NCBI GenBank assembly: GCA_016840165.1
Contig: JAEOSU010000047.1
Span: 1-48,249, forward strand
Direction of reading: 5' to 3'
DNA from: Promethearchaeota archaeon
Lineage (GTDB): Archaea; Asgardarchaeota; Lokiarchaeia; Sigyniarchaeales; SOKP01
Length of the DNA stretch: 48,249 bases
Shown: positions 41,475 through 48,249 of the stretch, piece by piece
Numbering within the stretch: the stretch's first letter is position 1
How the letters are laid out: every line of letters starts with the position of its first letter
Notes under the pieces: model-generated
What the model saw: the letters and a program-made list of their open reading frames with translations, nothing else
The model's database searches: none
Told to the model about the DNA's origin: nothing
Program-made: the position numbers and the translations under genes

Positions 41475-42405
41475 AATTAAAAAATCGTTGTCAAAAAGGA
41501 TATGGGGCGTAGTGGCGTTAGTTGCGTTGCTTTCATTAATGACACAAAATATTGTAGCAATTTTAGTTTTAAATATAATGTCTATTATCATCATTTCAAT
41601 AGTTTCAATTTCTCTTAAGAGAAAAGAGTCTAACGTGCTCATACAACCTGCAACATCTCCAGATCAACCCACAAATGTTCCGCAACAAGAACATGTCACC
41701 TTGTATGGCGTTCAATATCGAGTAAAATCAAGATCTCTAGAACTAAAGAATAAAGGAATTAAAAACCTTTCAGAAATCGAGGGTCTAGATAAGCTATGGT
41801 ACTTGAAAAAGTTGGATCTTTCCCACAATGAACTTACTGACATGAAAGGGCTTGAATCTCTTATTAACTTACGAGAGTTAAAATTGAGTCATAATAATAT
41901 TCAATACATTGAAAGCATCTCCTCTCTAAGAAATCTACAAACCATCTTCCTCGATAACAACCAATTAACCGAACTTCGTCAATCAGGTTTACCGCAAGGA
42001 CCCATTTTTAAAAAGATTGACATCTCGATGAATCCCATTGAAAAATTCGATATCTATATCGTTAGCATCTACAACGCTCTCAAATTTGGACCAAAAACAT
42101 GGTTTCCTAAAGCTGAGTTAAAACGTTTGAAAAAACAAATTAAAAGAATGAAATCAATTTCTTCAGTTAAAAGGTATGACTCGAAAGAATTATTTGCAAA
42201 ATTTATGATATATTTCACGATTTGGGCAGTTGTTGCCTTTTTATTAGCCTTAGTCATTAATTTAGCATTTTGGGGCGCTCTACTTTCCCACTATGGACGA
42301 GAATACTGGGAGGTCTTATTCAGCGACGGTTTATGGACTTTTCTCGTGGGTGGATTCGGATCAATCATAGTCATATTCATGTTTCGTGAGGGAGTTGTGT
42401 ATTAG
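41467..42405 (+). CDS. Membrane leucine-rich-repeat protein
   Basis: 312 aa. Two N-terminal hydrophobic helices (~10-30, 32-50), then leucine-rich repeats at ~87-185 (YLKKLDLSHNELTDMKGLE, NLRELKLSHNNIQYIESIS, NLQTIFLDNNQLTELR), a basic linker (KAELKRLKKQIKRMKS) and two C-terminal helices (~237-265, 288-306). The GTG start at 41467 overlaps the SBBP stop by 8 nt, indicating translational coupling. LRRs bind other proteins; which side of the membrane they face is not clear. Confidence 0.75.
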   Translation: MIRIKKSLSKRIWGVVALVALLSLMTQNIVAILVLNIMSIIIISIVSISLKRKESNVLIQPATSPDQPTNVPQQEHVTLYGVQYRVKSRSLELKNKGIKNLSEIEGLDKLWYLKKLDLSHNELTDMKGLESLINLRELKLSHNNIQYIESISSLRNLQTIFLDNNQLTELRQSGLPQGPIFKKIDISMNPIEKFDIYIVSIYNALKFGPKTWFPKAELKRLKKQIKRMKSISSVKRYDSKELFAKFMIYFTIWAVVAFLLALVINLAFWGALLSHYGREYWEVLFSDGLWTFLVGGFGSIIVIFMFREGVVY

Positions 42406-42413
42406 AGTATAAA

Positions 42414-42428
42414 TTTTTTTTTTTTTTT
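42414..42428 (+). terminator. Poly-T terminator after LRR gene
   Basis: Fifteen consecutive T nine bases after the LRR stop codon, on the sense strand. Confidence 0.6.
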
Positions 42429-42636
42429 AAAATAGCATCGACAGGGAAGGATCAATTAAATTCCGGTTCTGAAAAAACAGCTTGTATTAATTATGCAATC
42501 GAGTGGTTAAACATCTAAAGAGAAAGAAAAACAACATAATTTAAAAGATTAACATTTTGAGCTCTAATTCTAATATTAGTATTTTAAATTTTTTTTTATT
42601 TAGGCATCCAGATACTCCATCTAAAATTGGATGTTC

Positions 42637-42665
42637 CATGGATTTATCGGAAACTCAATTATAAA
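42637..42665 (+). promoter_or_regulatory. Shared surface-protein promoter element, copy 2
   Basis: CATGGATTTATCGGAAACTC then AATTATAAA; 26 of 29 positions match 39859-39887, including the spacing between CGGAAAC and the TATA box. TCATCAA at 42693-42699 sits where the hairpin's left arm lies in the other copy, but no complete hairpin is present. Confidence 0.6.
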
Positions 42666-42726
42666 TGTAATATTCTTAATGCTTTCTTCAACTCATCAAT
42701 AAAAATCTAAAAAAAAGTGAGAAAAA

Positions 42727-45294
42727 ATGAAAAACAAGAAAATAGTATTAGGGATTTTTATTTTAATTTTATTCAGTTTCTTAATACCATTTCTCAATAT
42801 CAATTATAGTTTGATATCTGAAACGCAAGACAATCTAAGCGAAGATCGAGAAATAAGAAAAGCAGCAACTAAAACAGTTATTTTAAGGCCAAATGGAGAC
42901 ATTTTAACTGAATGGGATGGTTCTCCTACACCCCACTGGAGCAGAATTAACGAAGTTAACTATGATTATGTAAATGTAAAATGGATAGATGGTGATGAAA
43001 ATCAAACAGAAAGTTATGCTATGGAAAATTTAGATATCATTAATTTCATTAATGTCACAAGCATAGAATTACATGCCATTGGGCATCGTGCTTATTCTGG
43101 TCCTGCATTTGTTAGTATATATTTAGGAGATTGGACTTCAAAATTGGAACTTAATTTACCTACATCAAGCTACGATTGGAGAACCTGTGTCTGGAATAAC
43201 TTGAACGGAACGTACGAAGATTTAATGGATTTGCAAGTTAACATTAGTGCAGGTGTATGGTGTGATAGCGGTGGATATGGGTATATAGATACTCTATACT
43301 GCAATATAACTTATGATATTGTAGAATTACCAGGAGATACAGCAACTCTTAGACCAAATGAAGATATTTTAATAGAATGGGATGGTTCTCCTACACCTCA
43401 TTGGAGTAGAATAAATGAGATAAGTCCCGATGGAGTATATGCAAAATGGATTGATGGAGACGAGAACCAATCAGATATATTTGGCATGCAAGGAGCATAT
43501 TTTGAAAATGCCTTGGTTAAAAGCATAGAATTACATGCCTATGGGTTTCGTTCTTATTCTGGTCCTGCATTTGTTAGTATATATTTAGGAGATTGGACTT
43601 CAAAATTGATACTTAATTTACCTACAGCAGTAATGGGAGATTGGAGAACGTGTGTCTGGAATAACTTAAACGGATCTTACGAAGATTTAATGGATTTGCA
43701 AGTTAACATTAGTGCGGGTGTATGGTGTGATAGCGGTGGATATGGGTGGATTGATACTTTGTATTGTGTTATTACCATTGAAAAAGTAATCCCTCAAGTC
43801 ATTTCTCCTGAAAATATAACATATACTGAACCGATGAATGGCTATTATCCCGCGACATATGGTTTTGAGAATGACAAGGTGGGGGATAATCCATTTGGTT
43901 GGGAGACAAATGAAGATGGAGGCTCAGTTGAAGTTATTGATTTATTAGATAATCACGTTAATATCGTGAAATTAGATGATAATACGGGGGGAGTGAATGA
44001 CTGTGTTTTAACTCAAAATTTCTCCTCTCAAATAGAAGGAACCATAGAATTTTATTTCAGACTAGACTCATTAGGTACTCTAGGGCGAGCAATCCGACTT
44101 GAAGATATATCTAATCAAAGAGCAATTCATCTTAAAGTGATGAATAACATCTTTTATTATAGAGATGGGAGTAATAATTGGTATGCTTTTTATAGCAATT
44201 TCCAAAATGATACTTGGTATCATGTTCGTATTGATTTTAATTGTGCTACGGATACTTTCGATATTTTTATAAACGAAGATCAACAAGGCGTTAATTTACA
44301 ATTTAATAATCCAGTTACTTATATAGAAAGCATACTTTTTATTACAGGAGGGGAGGCTATAGTTGAAATGGATTTAGATGCTATAGGTTATTCTTGGGAT
44401 TCTAATTATAAGATTGGAGATAATTTAAAAGAGGGTATCCTACTCAGTTTTCGCACTTATATAAATTTGAACTGGCTTGGATATTCATTAGATGATCAGA
44501 ATAATATAACTATCTATGGAAATACTACAATTTTAGTTGGAGATGGGGCACATACAATCCAAGTATTTGGAAATGATTCAAGAGGAAATGTATATTTTTC
44601 TGACATGGTATATTTCTATATTGATCTAAATATTCCAGTTATCACAATAGTCTCGCCAAGTTCAGATGATTTTGCTGGATATGATGCTCCCGATTATGAG
44701 ATCAATGTTGTTGAATTGAATTTAAATACCACTTGGTACAACCTAAATAATGGAATCAATGTTAGAATAGAATCATTTACGGGTTCAATTAACCAAACAG
44801 TATGGGATGGATATGGAGAAGGAACAATAACTATCAAGTTCTGTGCAAATGATACTTGGTGTCGTGAGGGATATTCAGAAGTTTCTATATTTAAAGATCT
44901 TACCCCACCTACCTCAATAATAGCTTATACGCCTTATGATACCCCTAATATTGTTATTAAATCAACAAATTTTGCGATAACTGCTACAGATGGGAGTGGA
45001 TCTGGAGTTACGATGATACAATATAAGATTAATGATTCTTCTTGGATGTCTTATAGTGATCCTTTTGATTTAACTGGTTATTCACAAGGCTATTATTTAA
45101 TCTCTTATCGTGCTATAGACAATGTGGGGAATGTTGAGATAGAGAATACTATTGTTGTGAAATTAGAAGATCCTCCTGAAATTCCTCCGGAAGTTCCTAT
45201 TCCTTTAATTATTACAGTCTCTACTATAAGTGGAGGAGCAATCATTAGTGCTGTAATTATATACACTTTAAGACGGAAGAAACGAAAAGCATAA
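42727..45294 (+). CDS. Large anchored surface protein: tandem repeats, jelly-roll and Ig-like domains
   Basis: 855 aa. Signal/anchor helix at ~5-25. Two near-identical 155-aa repeats (residues ~50-200 and ~205-350, both with EWDGSPTPHWSRINE and GPAFVSIYLGDWTSKL). Then a LamG/concanavalin-like domain (~385-560; GTIEFYFRLDSLG, TWYHVRIDFNCATDTFDIF), bacterial Ig-like modules, an OmpL47-like module (ATDGSGSGVTMIQYKINDSS, YRAIDNVGNVE), a proline-rich stalk and a C-terminal helix with RRKKRKA. It would stand on the outer face and bind glycans or proteins. Its promoter matches that of the SBBP gene. Confidence 0.82.
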   Translation: MKNKKIVLGIFILILFSFLIPFLNINYSLISETQDNLSEDREIRKAATKTVILRPNGDILTEWDGSPTPHWSRINEVNYDYVNVKWIDGDENQTESYAMENLDIINFINVTSIELHAIGHRAYSGPAFVSIYLGDWTSKLELNLPTSSYDWRTCVWNNLNGTYEDLMDLQVNISAGVWCDSGGYGYIDTLYCNITYDIVELPGDTATLRPNEDILIEWDGSPTPHWSRINEISPDGVYAKWIDGDENQSDIFGMQGAYFENALVKSIELHAYGFRSYSGPAFVSIYLGDWTSKLILNLPTAVMGDWRTCVWNNLNGSYEDLMDLQVNISAGVWCDSGGYGWIDTLYCVITIEKVIPQVISPENITYTEPMNGYYPATYGFENDKVGDNPFGWETNEDGGSVEVIDLLDNHVNIVKLDDNTGGVNDCVLTQNFSSQIEGTIEFYFRLDSLGTLGRAIRLEDISNQRAIHLKVMNNIFYYRDGSNNWYAFYSNFQNDTWYHVRIDFNCATDTFDIFINEDQQGVNLQFNNPVTYIESILFITGGEAIVEMDLDAIGYSWDSNYKIGDNLKEGILLSFRTYINLNWLGYSLDDQNNITIYGNTTILVGDGAHTIQVFGNDSRGNVYFSDMVYFYIDLNIPVITIVSPSSDDFAGYDAPDYEINVVELNLNTTWYNLNNGINVRIESFTGSINQTVWDGYGEGTITIKFCANDTWCREGYSEVSIFKDLTPPTSIIAYTPYDTPNIVIKSTNFAITATDGSGSGVTMIQYKINDSSWMSYSDPFDLTGYSQGYYLISYRAIDNVGNVEIENTIVVKLEDPPEIPPEVPIPLIITVSTISGGAIISAVIIYTLRRKKRKA
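42880..43779 (+). repeat. Two tandem copies of a 155-residue surface domain
   Basis: Copy 1 at about 42880-43314 and copy 2 at about 43345-43779, with a constant 465-nt offset and no net gaps. Long stretches are almost identical at DNA level, including third codon positions (the TCTGGTCCTGCATTTGTTAG segment and the TGTGATAGCGGTGGATATGG segment), so the duplication is recent or kept alike by gene conversion. Confidence 0.75.
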
Positions 45295-45310
45295 TAATTT
45301 CTTAAATTTC

Positions 45311-45320
45311 TTTTTTTTTT
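45311..45320 (+). terminator. Poly-T terminator after surface protein
   Basis: Ten consecutive T 17 nt after the stop codon on the sense strand. Confidence 0.5.
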
Positions 45321-45589
45321 AATAATATAAATTATCTTTAATCTTATTTCGTTATGTTGTGTAACCATTCTGCGATTTCTATTAATTAGACGGCTGATTG
45401 GTCCAGATTGGCTTGGAACGGGTCATTAGTCCCATCTGTCAAAGCAATCACTATTAGATTATTGAGATAATAGTTCCGATTATAATTGAAGGAGCTATCA
45501 ATGTTCTTTCCATCATATTTATAACATAAATTAGCTTATATTAGCAAATATATCCTTTTAGATTTCTATTTAACAAATATTTTGAGTAT

Positions 45590-47272
45590 ATGTTCCTTCC
45601 AAAAATTAAAGAATTAAGACAAGTAAAATATCTAATGGAAGAAGGAAAAATTAATGATGCTTTCAAAATTGTATTGGAATTAGAAAAAGGAAAGGATCTA
45701 TCTCTTAAAGAATTACTCTCTTATAAACTTGTTAGAGCTAATTTATTATTTCTGTTAGGAAACTTCTTAGACGCTATTGAACTTGCTAAGGAAATTTTTC
45801 AAGAATTTCAGAAACTAGGAGATTTAATATCATCTTTTGATGCTTTACTCATTCAAGCTAATTCCTATATGATAACGGCCAATATAACTCAAAGTGAGGT
45901 TCTAATTCTACAAGCAGAAAAGTTATTTAAAATAATTAAAGCAACTTCTTCAATAGATCTAAGAGAAAGAGAGTCCCACTTCTTAAAGATAAAGGCTGGT
46001 ATTCATTTTTTTAAAGGAGAAATTCAACAATCTTTAGAACTTAATAAGAGGTCCTATGAACTAGCCAAAGATACAGGCAATAAAGCATTGATTTCTTCGA
46101 TTCTTAATAATATTTCTGATAAATTTTATCATATGAAAGAATATAACAAAGCAATAATGTATGCTAAGCAAGCTCTTAGGGTTAATCCATCAATTGGGGC
46201 TGCATTAGGTACTTTAACTGATATTTATATCAGTAAGGGAGATATTAAAGAAGCGAAAGTTTATCTTGATCAATTGCGTGAACTTTCAGAAAAGTTTGAT
46301 TCTAAATGGGGTAAAACCTTTTATCATCATTCAAATGCTACGATATTAAAATCAAGTCTCCGAGCAAGAGATCGTATTAAAGCAGAAGATATATTTAAAG
46401 AATTAGCTTTGGACAAAACGTTATTAGGTGAACCACGGATTGAAGCGATTATAAACTTATGTGATTTATATCTCACCGAACTTCGGATTACTAATGACCC
46501 AGAGATAATAAACGAGATACACCCATATATTCAAGAGTTGTTAAGTATTGCTAAAAAGCATCATTTATATTTATATTTATCCGAAACTCACCTTTTGCAA
46601 GCAAAACTTTCATTATTAACTTTAGAAATAAATAAAGCTAAAGGATTTTTAACTCAAGCTCAAAAAATCGCAGAATTATATGGGCTGAAAAGACTAGCAA
46701 TGAAAATTTCATATGAACACGACGAATTATTGAGACAAACTAAAATGTGGGAGAATTTAAAAACTTCAGAATTATCTTTATCTGAACGTTTGGAGCTTAC
46801 TGGTTTGAACGAACAAATGAGAGACATGCTAAAAAGAGGCATGATTGAAGTTCCAGAGTTTTCAGACGAGGAACCTGTTCTTCTTTTAATCCTCTCAGAG
46901 GGGGGTGTGCCTTTTTTTACACAATCGTTTATTGAAGATCAAATCTATGAGGAGCATCTGTTTGGAGGATTTATAACCTCAATCAACGCCTTTATAAATA
47001 ACATGTTTTCAGAAGGGCTTAATCGTGCTTCTTTCGGTGAGTATACGCTTCTTATGAACTCAGTTGCACCATTCTTAATGTGTTATATATACAAAGGGCA
47101 ATCTTACTCTGCTCAGAAGCGGATAAGGTCGTTTATAGATGCATTAAAGAAAGATGAAGAAATCTGGGACATGTTTGAAAAGTTTTATAAAGCGAATCGA
47201 ATAGTTCAAAAAGTAGATATTCCCTCTTTAAAACCTCTTATTAAAGAGATCTTTGGTGAAACGATTCATTAG
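45590..47272 (+). CDS. TPR protein with longin/roadblock-like C-terminal domain
   Basis: 560 aa. Residues ~1-400 are helical TPR-type repeats (ELLSYKLVRANLLFLLGNFLDAIELAKEI, YNKAIMYAKQALRVNPSIG). From ~427 a different domain begins: EEPVLLLILSEGGVPFFTQS (strands), HLFGGFITSINAFINNMFS (helix), ASFGEYTLLMN and MCYIYKGQSYSAQK, then helices to the end. Its order resembles longin-like folds seen in Asgard GTPase partners. A second copy starts 110 nt downstream, and a relative begins at the left window edge. No GTPase is adjacent; role unknown, likely scaffold or sensor. ATG start without clear Shine-Dalgarno sequence. Confidence 0.7.
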   Translation: MFLPKIKELRQVKYLMEEGKINDAFKIVLELEKGKDLSLKELLSYKLVRANLLFLLGNFLDAIELAKEIFQEFQKLGDLISSFDALLIQANSYMITANITQSEVLILQAEKLFKIIKATSSIDLRERESHFLKIKAGIHFFKGEIQQSLELNKRSYELAKDTGNKALISSILNNISDKFYHMKEYNKAIMYAKQALRVNPSIGAALGTLTDIYISKGDIKEAKVYLDQLRELSEKFDSKWGKTFYHHSNATILKSSLRARDRIKAEDIFKELALDKTLLGEPRIEAIINLCDLYLTELRITNDPEIINEIHPYIQELLSIAKKHHLYLYLSETHLLQAKLSLLTLEINKAKGFLTQAQKIAELYGLKRLAMKISYEHDELLRQTKMWENLKTSELSLSERLELTGLNEQMRDMLKRGMIEVPEFSDEEPVLLLILSEGGVPFFTQSFIEDQIYEEHLFGGFITSINAFINNMFSEGLNRASFGEYTLLMNSVAPFLMCYIYKGQSYSAQKRIRSFIDALKKDEEIWDMFEKFYKANRIVQKVDIPSLKPLIKEIFGETIH

Positions 47273-47382
47273 ACATTATATTTAAAATCCTAACTCGCTT
47301 AATCTAATCATAAGGCTATATTCCAAATTAATATTTATTTAACAAGTTTTCTGAATAAAAGTTTCATACCAAAATTAAAAAA

Positions 47383-48249
47383 ATGAATTCTATAAAAAAA
47401 CTTAGAGAAGAGGGGAAAATAGAGGAAGCCTTACAAGCTATTCTAAAATTAGAACAAAGAGAGGATCTTCCCCTTAAAGAATTACTCTCATATAAACTCA
47501 TTAAAGCTGATCTGTTACGTATGAAAGGAGACTTATTAGGCGCAATTGAAATTATGGAGCAAATTTATCAAGAATTTCAGAAACTAGGAGATTTAGTATC
47601 ATCCTTTGATGCTTTACTCATTCTAGCTTATTCCTATGAAATGATGATGAATTTAAGTAAAAGTGAAGATATAATTAGGCAAGCTGAAGATTTATTTAAA
47701 ATAATTAAAGCAACATCTTCAATAGATCTAAGAGAGCGAGAATCTTTCTTTGTAAGGATAAGGGCTATCATTCATGGTTTCAAAGGAGAAATTCGGCAAT
47801 GCTTAGAACTTAATAAGAGGGCTTACGAGCTAGCCAAAGACACAGGCGATAAAGCATTGATTTCTGGGAGTCTTAATAATATTGCTAATAACTTTTATCA
47901 TATGAAAGACTATGATAAAGCAATAAAGTATGCAAAAAAAGCCCTTAAGATTAAAAATAACCGATACTTGGAAGCTGTCTTATGGAGCTTAATTGAATTT
48001 TATGTCAGTAAGGGTGATATTAAAGAAGCAAAAGTTTATCTCGATCAATTGTATGAACACTCGGAAAAATTTGATATTAACCCGCGATTTTATCGGTATT
48101 CAAAGGCTTTAGTTTTAAAATTAAGTCTCCGAGCAAGAGATCGTATTAAAGCGGAAGATTTATTTAAAGAGATAGCTATGGACAATACAAAATTTGATGA
48201 GCTACGGATTCTTGCGATTATAAACTTATGTGATTTATATCTTACTGAA
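47383..48249 (+). CDS. TPR protein, paralogue of 45590 (cut by window edge)
   Basis: Open from ATG-47383 (MNSIKKLREEGKIEEALQAI) to the window end, 289 codons. It aligns along its length with residues ~12-300 of the previous protein, and DNA identity is high in places: CAAGAATTTCAGAAACTAGG at 47569-47588 also occurs at 45799-45818, and the AAGTCTCCGAGCAAGAGATC segment occurs in both. The C-terminal domain lies outside the window. A recent tandem duplication. Confidence 0.8.
   Translation, partial: MNSIKKLREEGKIEEALQAILKLEQREDLPLKELLSYKLIKADLLRMKGDLLGAIEIMEQIYQEFQKLGDLVSSFDALLILAYSYEMMMNLSKSEDIIRQAEDLFKIIKATSSIDLRERESFFVRIRAIIHGFKGEIRQCLELNKRAYELAKDTGDKALISGSLNNIANNFYHMKDYDKAIKYAKKALKIKNNRYLEAVLWSLIEFYVSKGDIKEAKVYLDQLYEHSEKFDINPRFYRYSKALVLKLSLRARDRIKAEDLFKEIAMDNTKFDELRILAIINLCDLYLTE

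Larger units (their letters stand above)
42406..42726. other. Intergenic stretch with poly-T and surface promoter
   Basis: About 320 nt. The T15 run (42414-42428) is the likely terminator of the SBBP-LRR pair. A frame at 42445-42518 (KDQLNSGSEKTACINYAIEW... then stop) has no start and may be a decayed gene end. The right part holds the promoter of the gene at 42727. Confidence 0.4.

Noticed and set aside
42445..42518. Short open stretch ending in a stop (KDQLNSGSEKTACINYAIEW)
   Set aside because: It has no start codon or recognisable family. It might be the decayed end of a gene, but the evidence is too thin to call a pseudogene.
45389..45470. Open stretch (ADWSRLAWNGSLVPSVKAI) between surface protein and TPR genes
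   Set aside because: It reads like coding sequence but is bounded by an early stop and has no start; too short to support as a gene remnant.
1..48249. CRISPR array, IS element or prophage
   Set aside because: No regularly spaced repeats with unique spacers, transposase motifs or phage structural genes were seen.

Overview
The window is A+T-rich archaeal DNA, most probably from an Asgard (Promethearchaeota/Lokiarchaeia-type) genome. The archaeal signs are an archaeal-type leucyl-tRNA synthetase, aIF1A, TATA-box promoters about 55-60 nt upstream of many start codons, GGTGA/GAGGTGA ribosome-binding sites, and poly-T terminators without hairpins. The Asgard leaning rests on TPR proteins with a longin/roadblock-like tail, a free-standing longin-like protein, a Trm112-like protein with a large insert as in eukaryotes, and surface proteins with SBBP, LRR or jelly-roll domains and C-terminal membrane anchors. 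I saw no rRNA, tRNA, CRISPR array, transposase or phage gene.

Layout. 1-191: start of a TPR protein (minus). 411-3765: four-helix membrane protein and secreted protein (minus), divergent from a 638-aa regulator with two winged helices and TPRs (plus). 3840-9186: small acidic protein, PadR regulator, ketopantoate-reductase-like enzyme, ADP-forming acyl-CoA synthetase alpha subunit, and two XRE-type regulators, one fused to a membrane bPH2 domain. 9464-13459: plus-strand run of small membrane proteins, two GT87-like glycosyltransferases and a Trm112-like protein, convergent with a methyltransferase. 14347-18440: two-subunit CoA-transferase (minus), divergent from acetoacetyl-CoA synthetase (plus). 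18507-20723: MFS transporter and aIF1A. 21288-25257: glutamate dehydrogenase, a receiver-Lrp fusion regulator, a histidine kinase and a single-domain response regulator. 25299-31735: small proteins, MDR oxidoreductase, DUF6326-like and duplicated membrane proteins, AAC(3)-like acetyltransferase, cold-shock protein, AbrB-like protein with methyltransferase, cysteine-rich protein, longin-like protein. 31999-37202: LeuRS, radical SAM protein, thiolase. 37376-45294: second copy of the four-helix protein and of the tandem-wHTH-TPR regulator, with SBBP, LRR and jelly-roll surface proteins. 45590-end: two tandem TPR-longin-like paralogues.

How the genes may work together. The most interesting system is the duplicated module at 411-3765 and 37376-45294. 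Each copy has a 131-aa four-helix protein, a ~635-aa tandem-wHTH-TPR regulator and secreted or anchored proteins. The promoters also share sequence: a 31-nt regulator promoter block (24/31 identical), a 29-nt block before two surface-protein genes (26/29 identical), and a short hairpin predicted at the mRNA 5' end of three genes. I infer a regulon controlling cell-surface proteins. A second theme is acyl-CoA and ketone-body metabolism (CoA-transferase, acetoacetyl-CoA synthetase, thiolase, ADP-forming synthetase). A third is glutamate metabolism beside an unusual REC-Lrp regulator and a histidine kinase.
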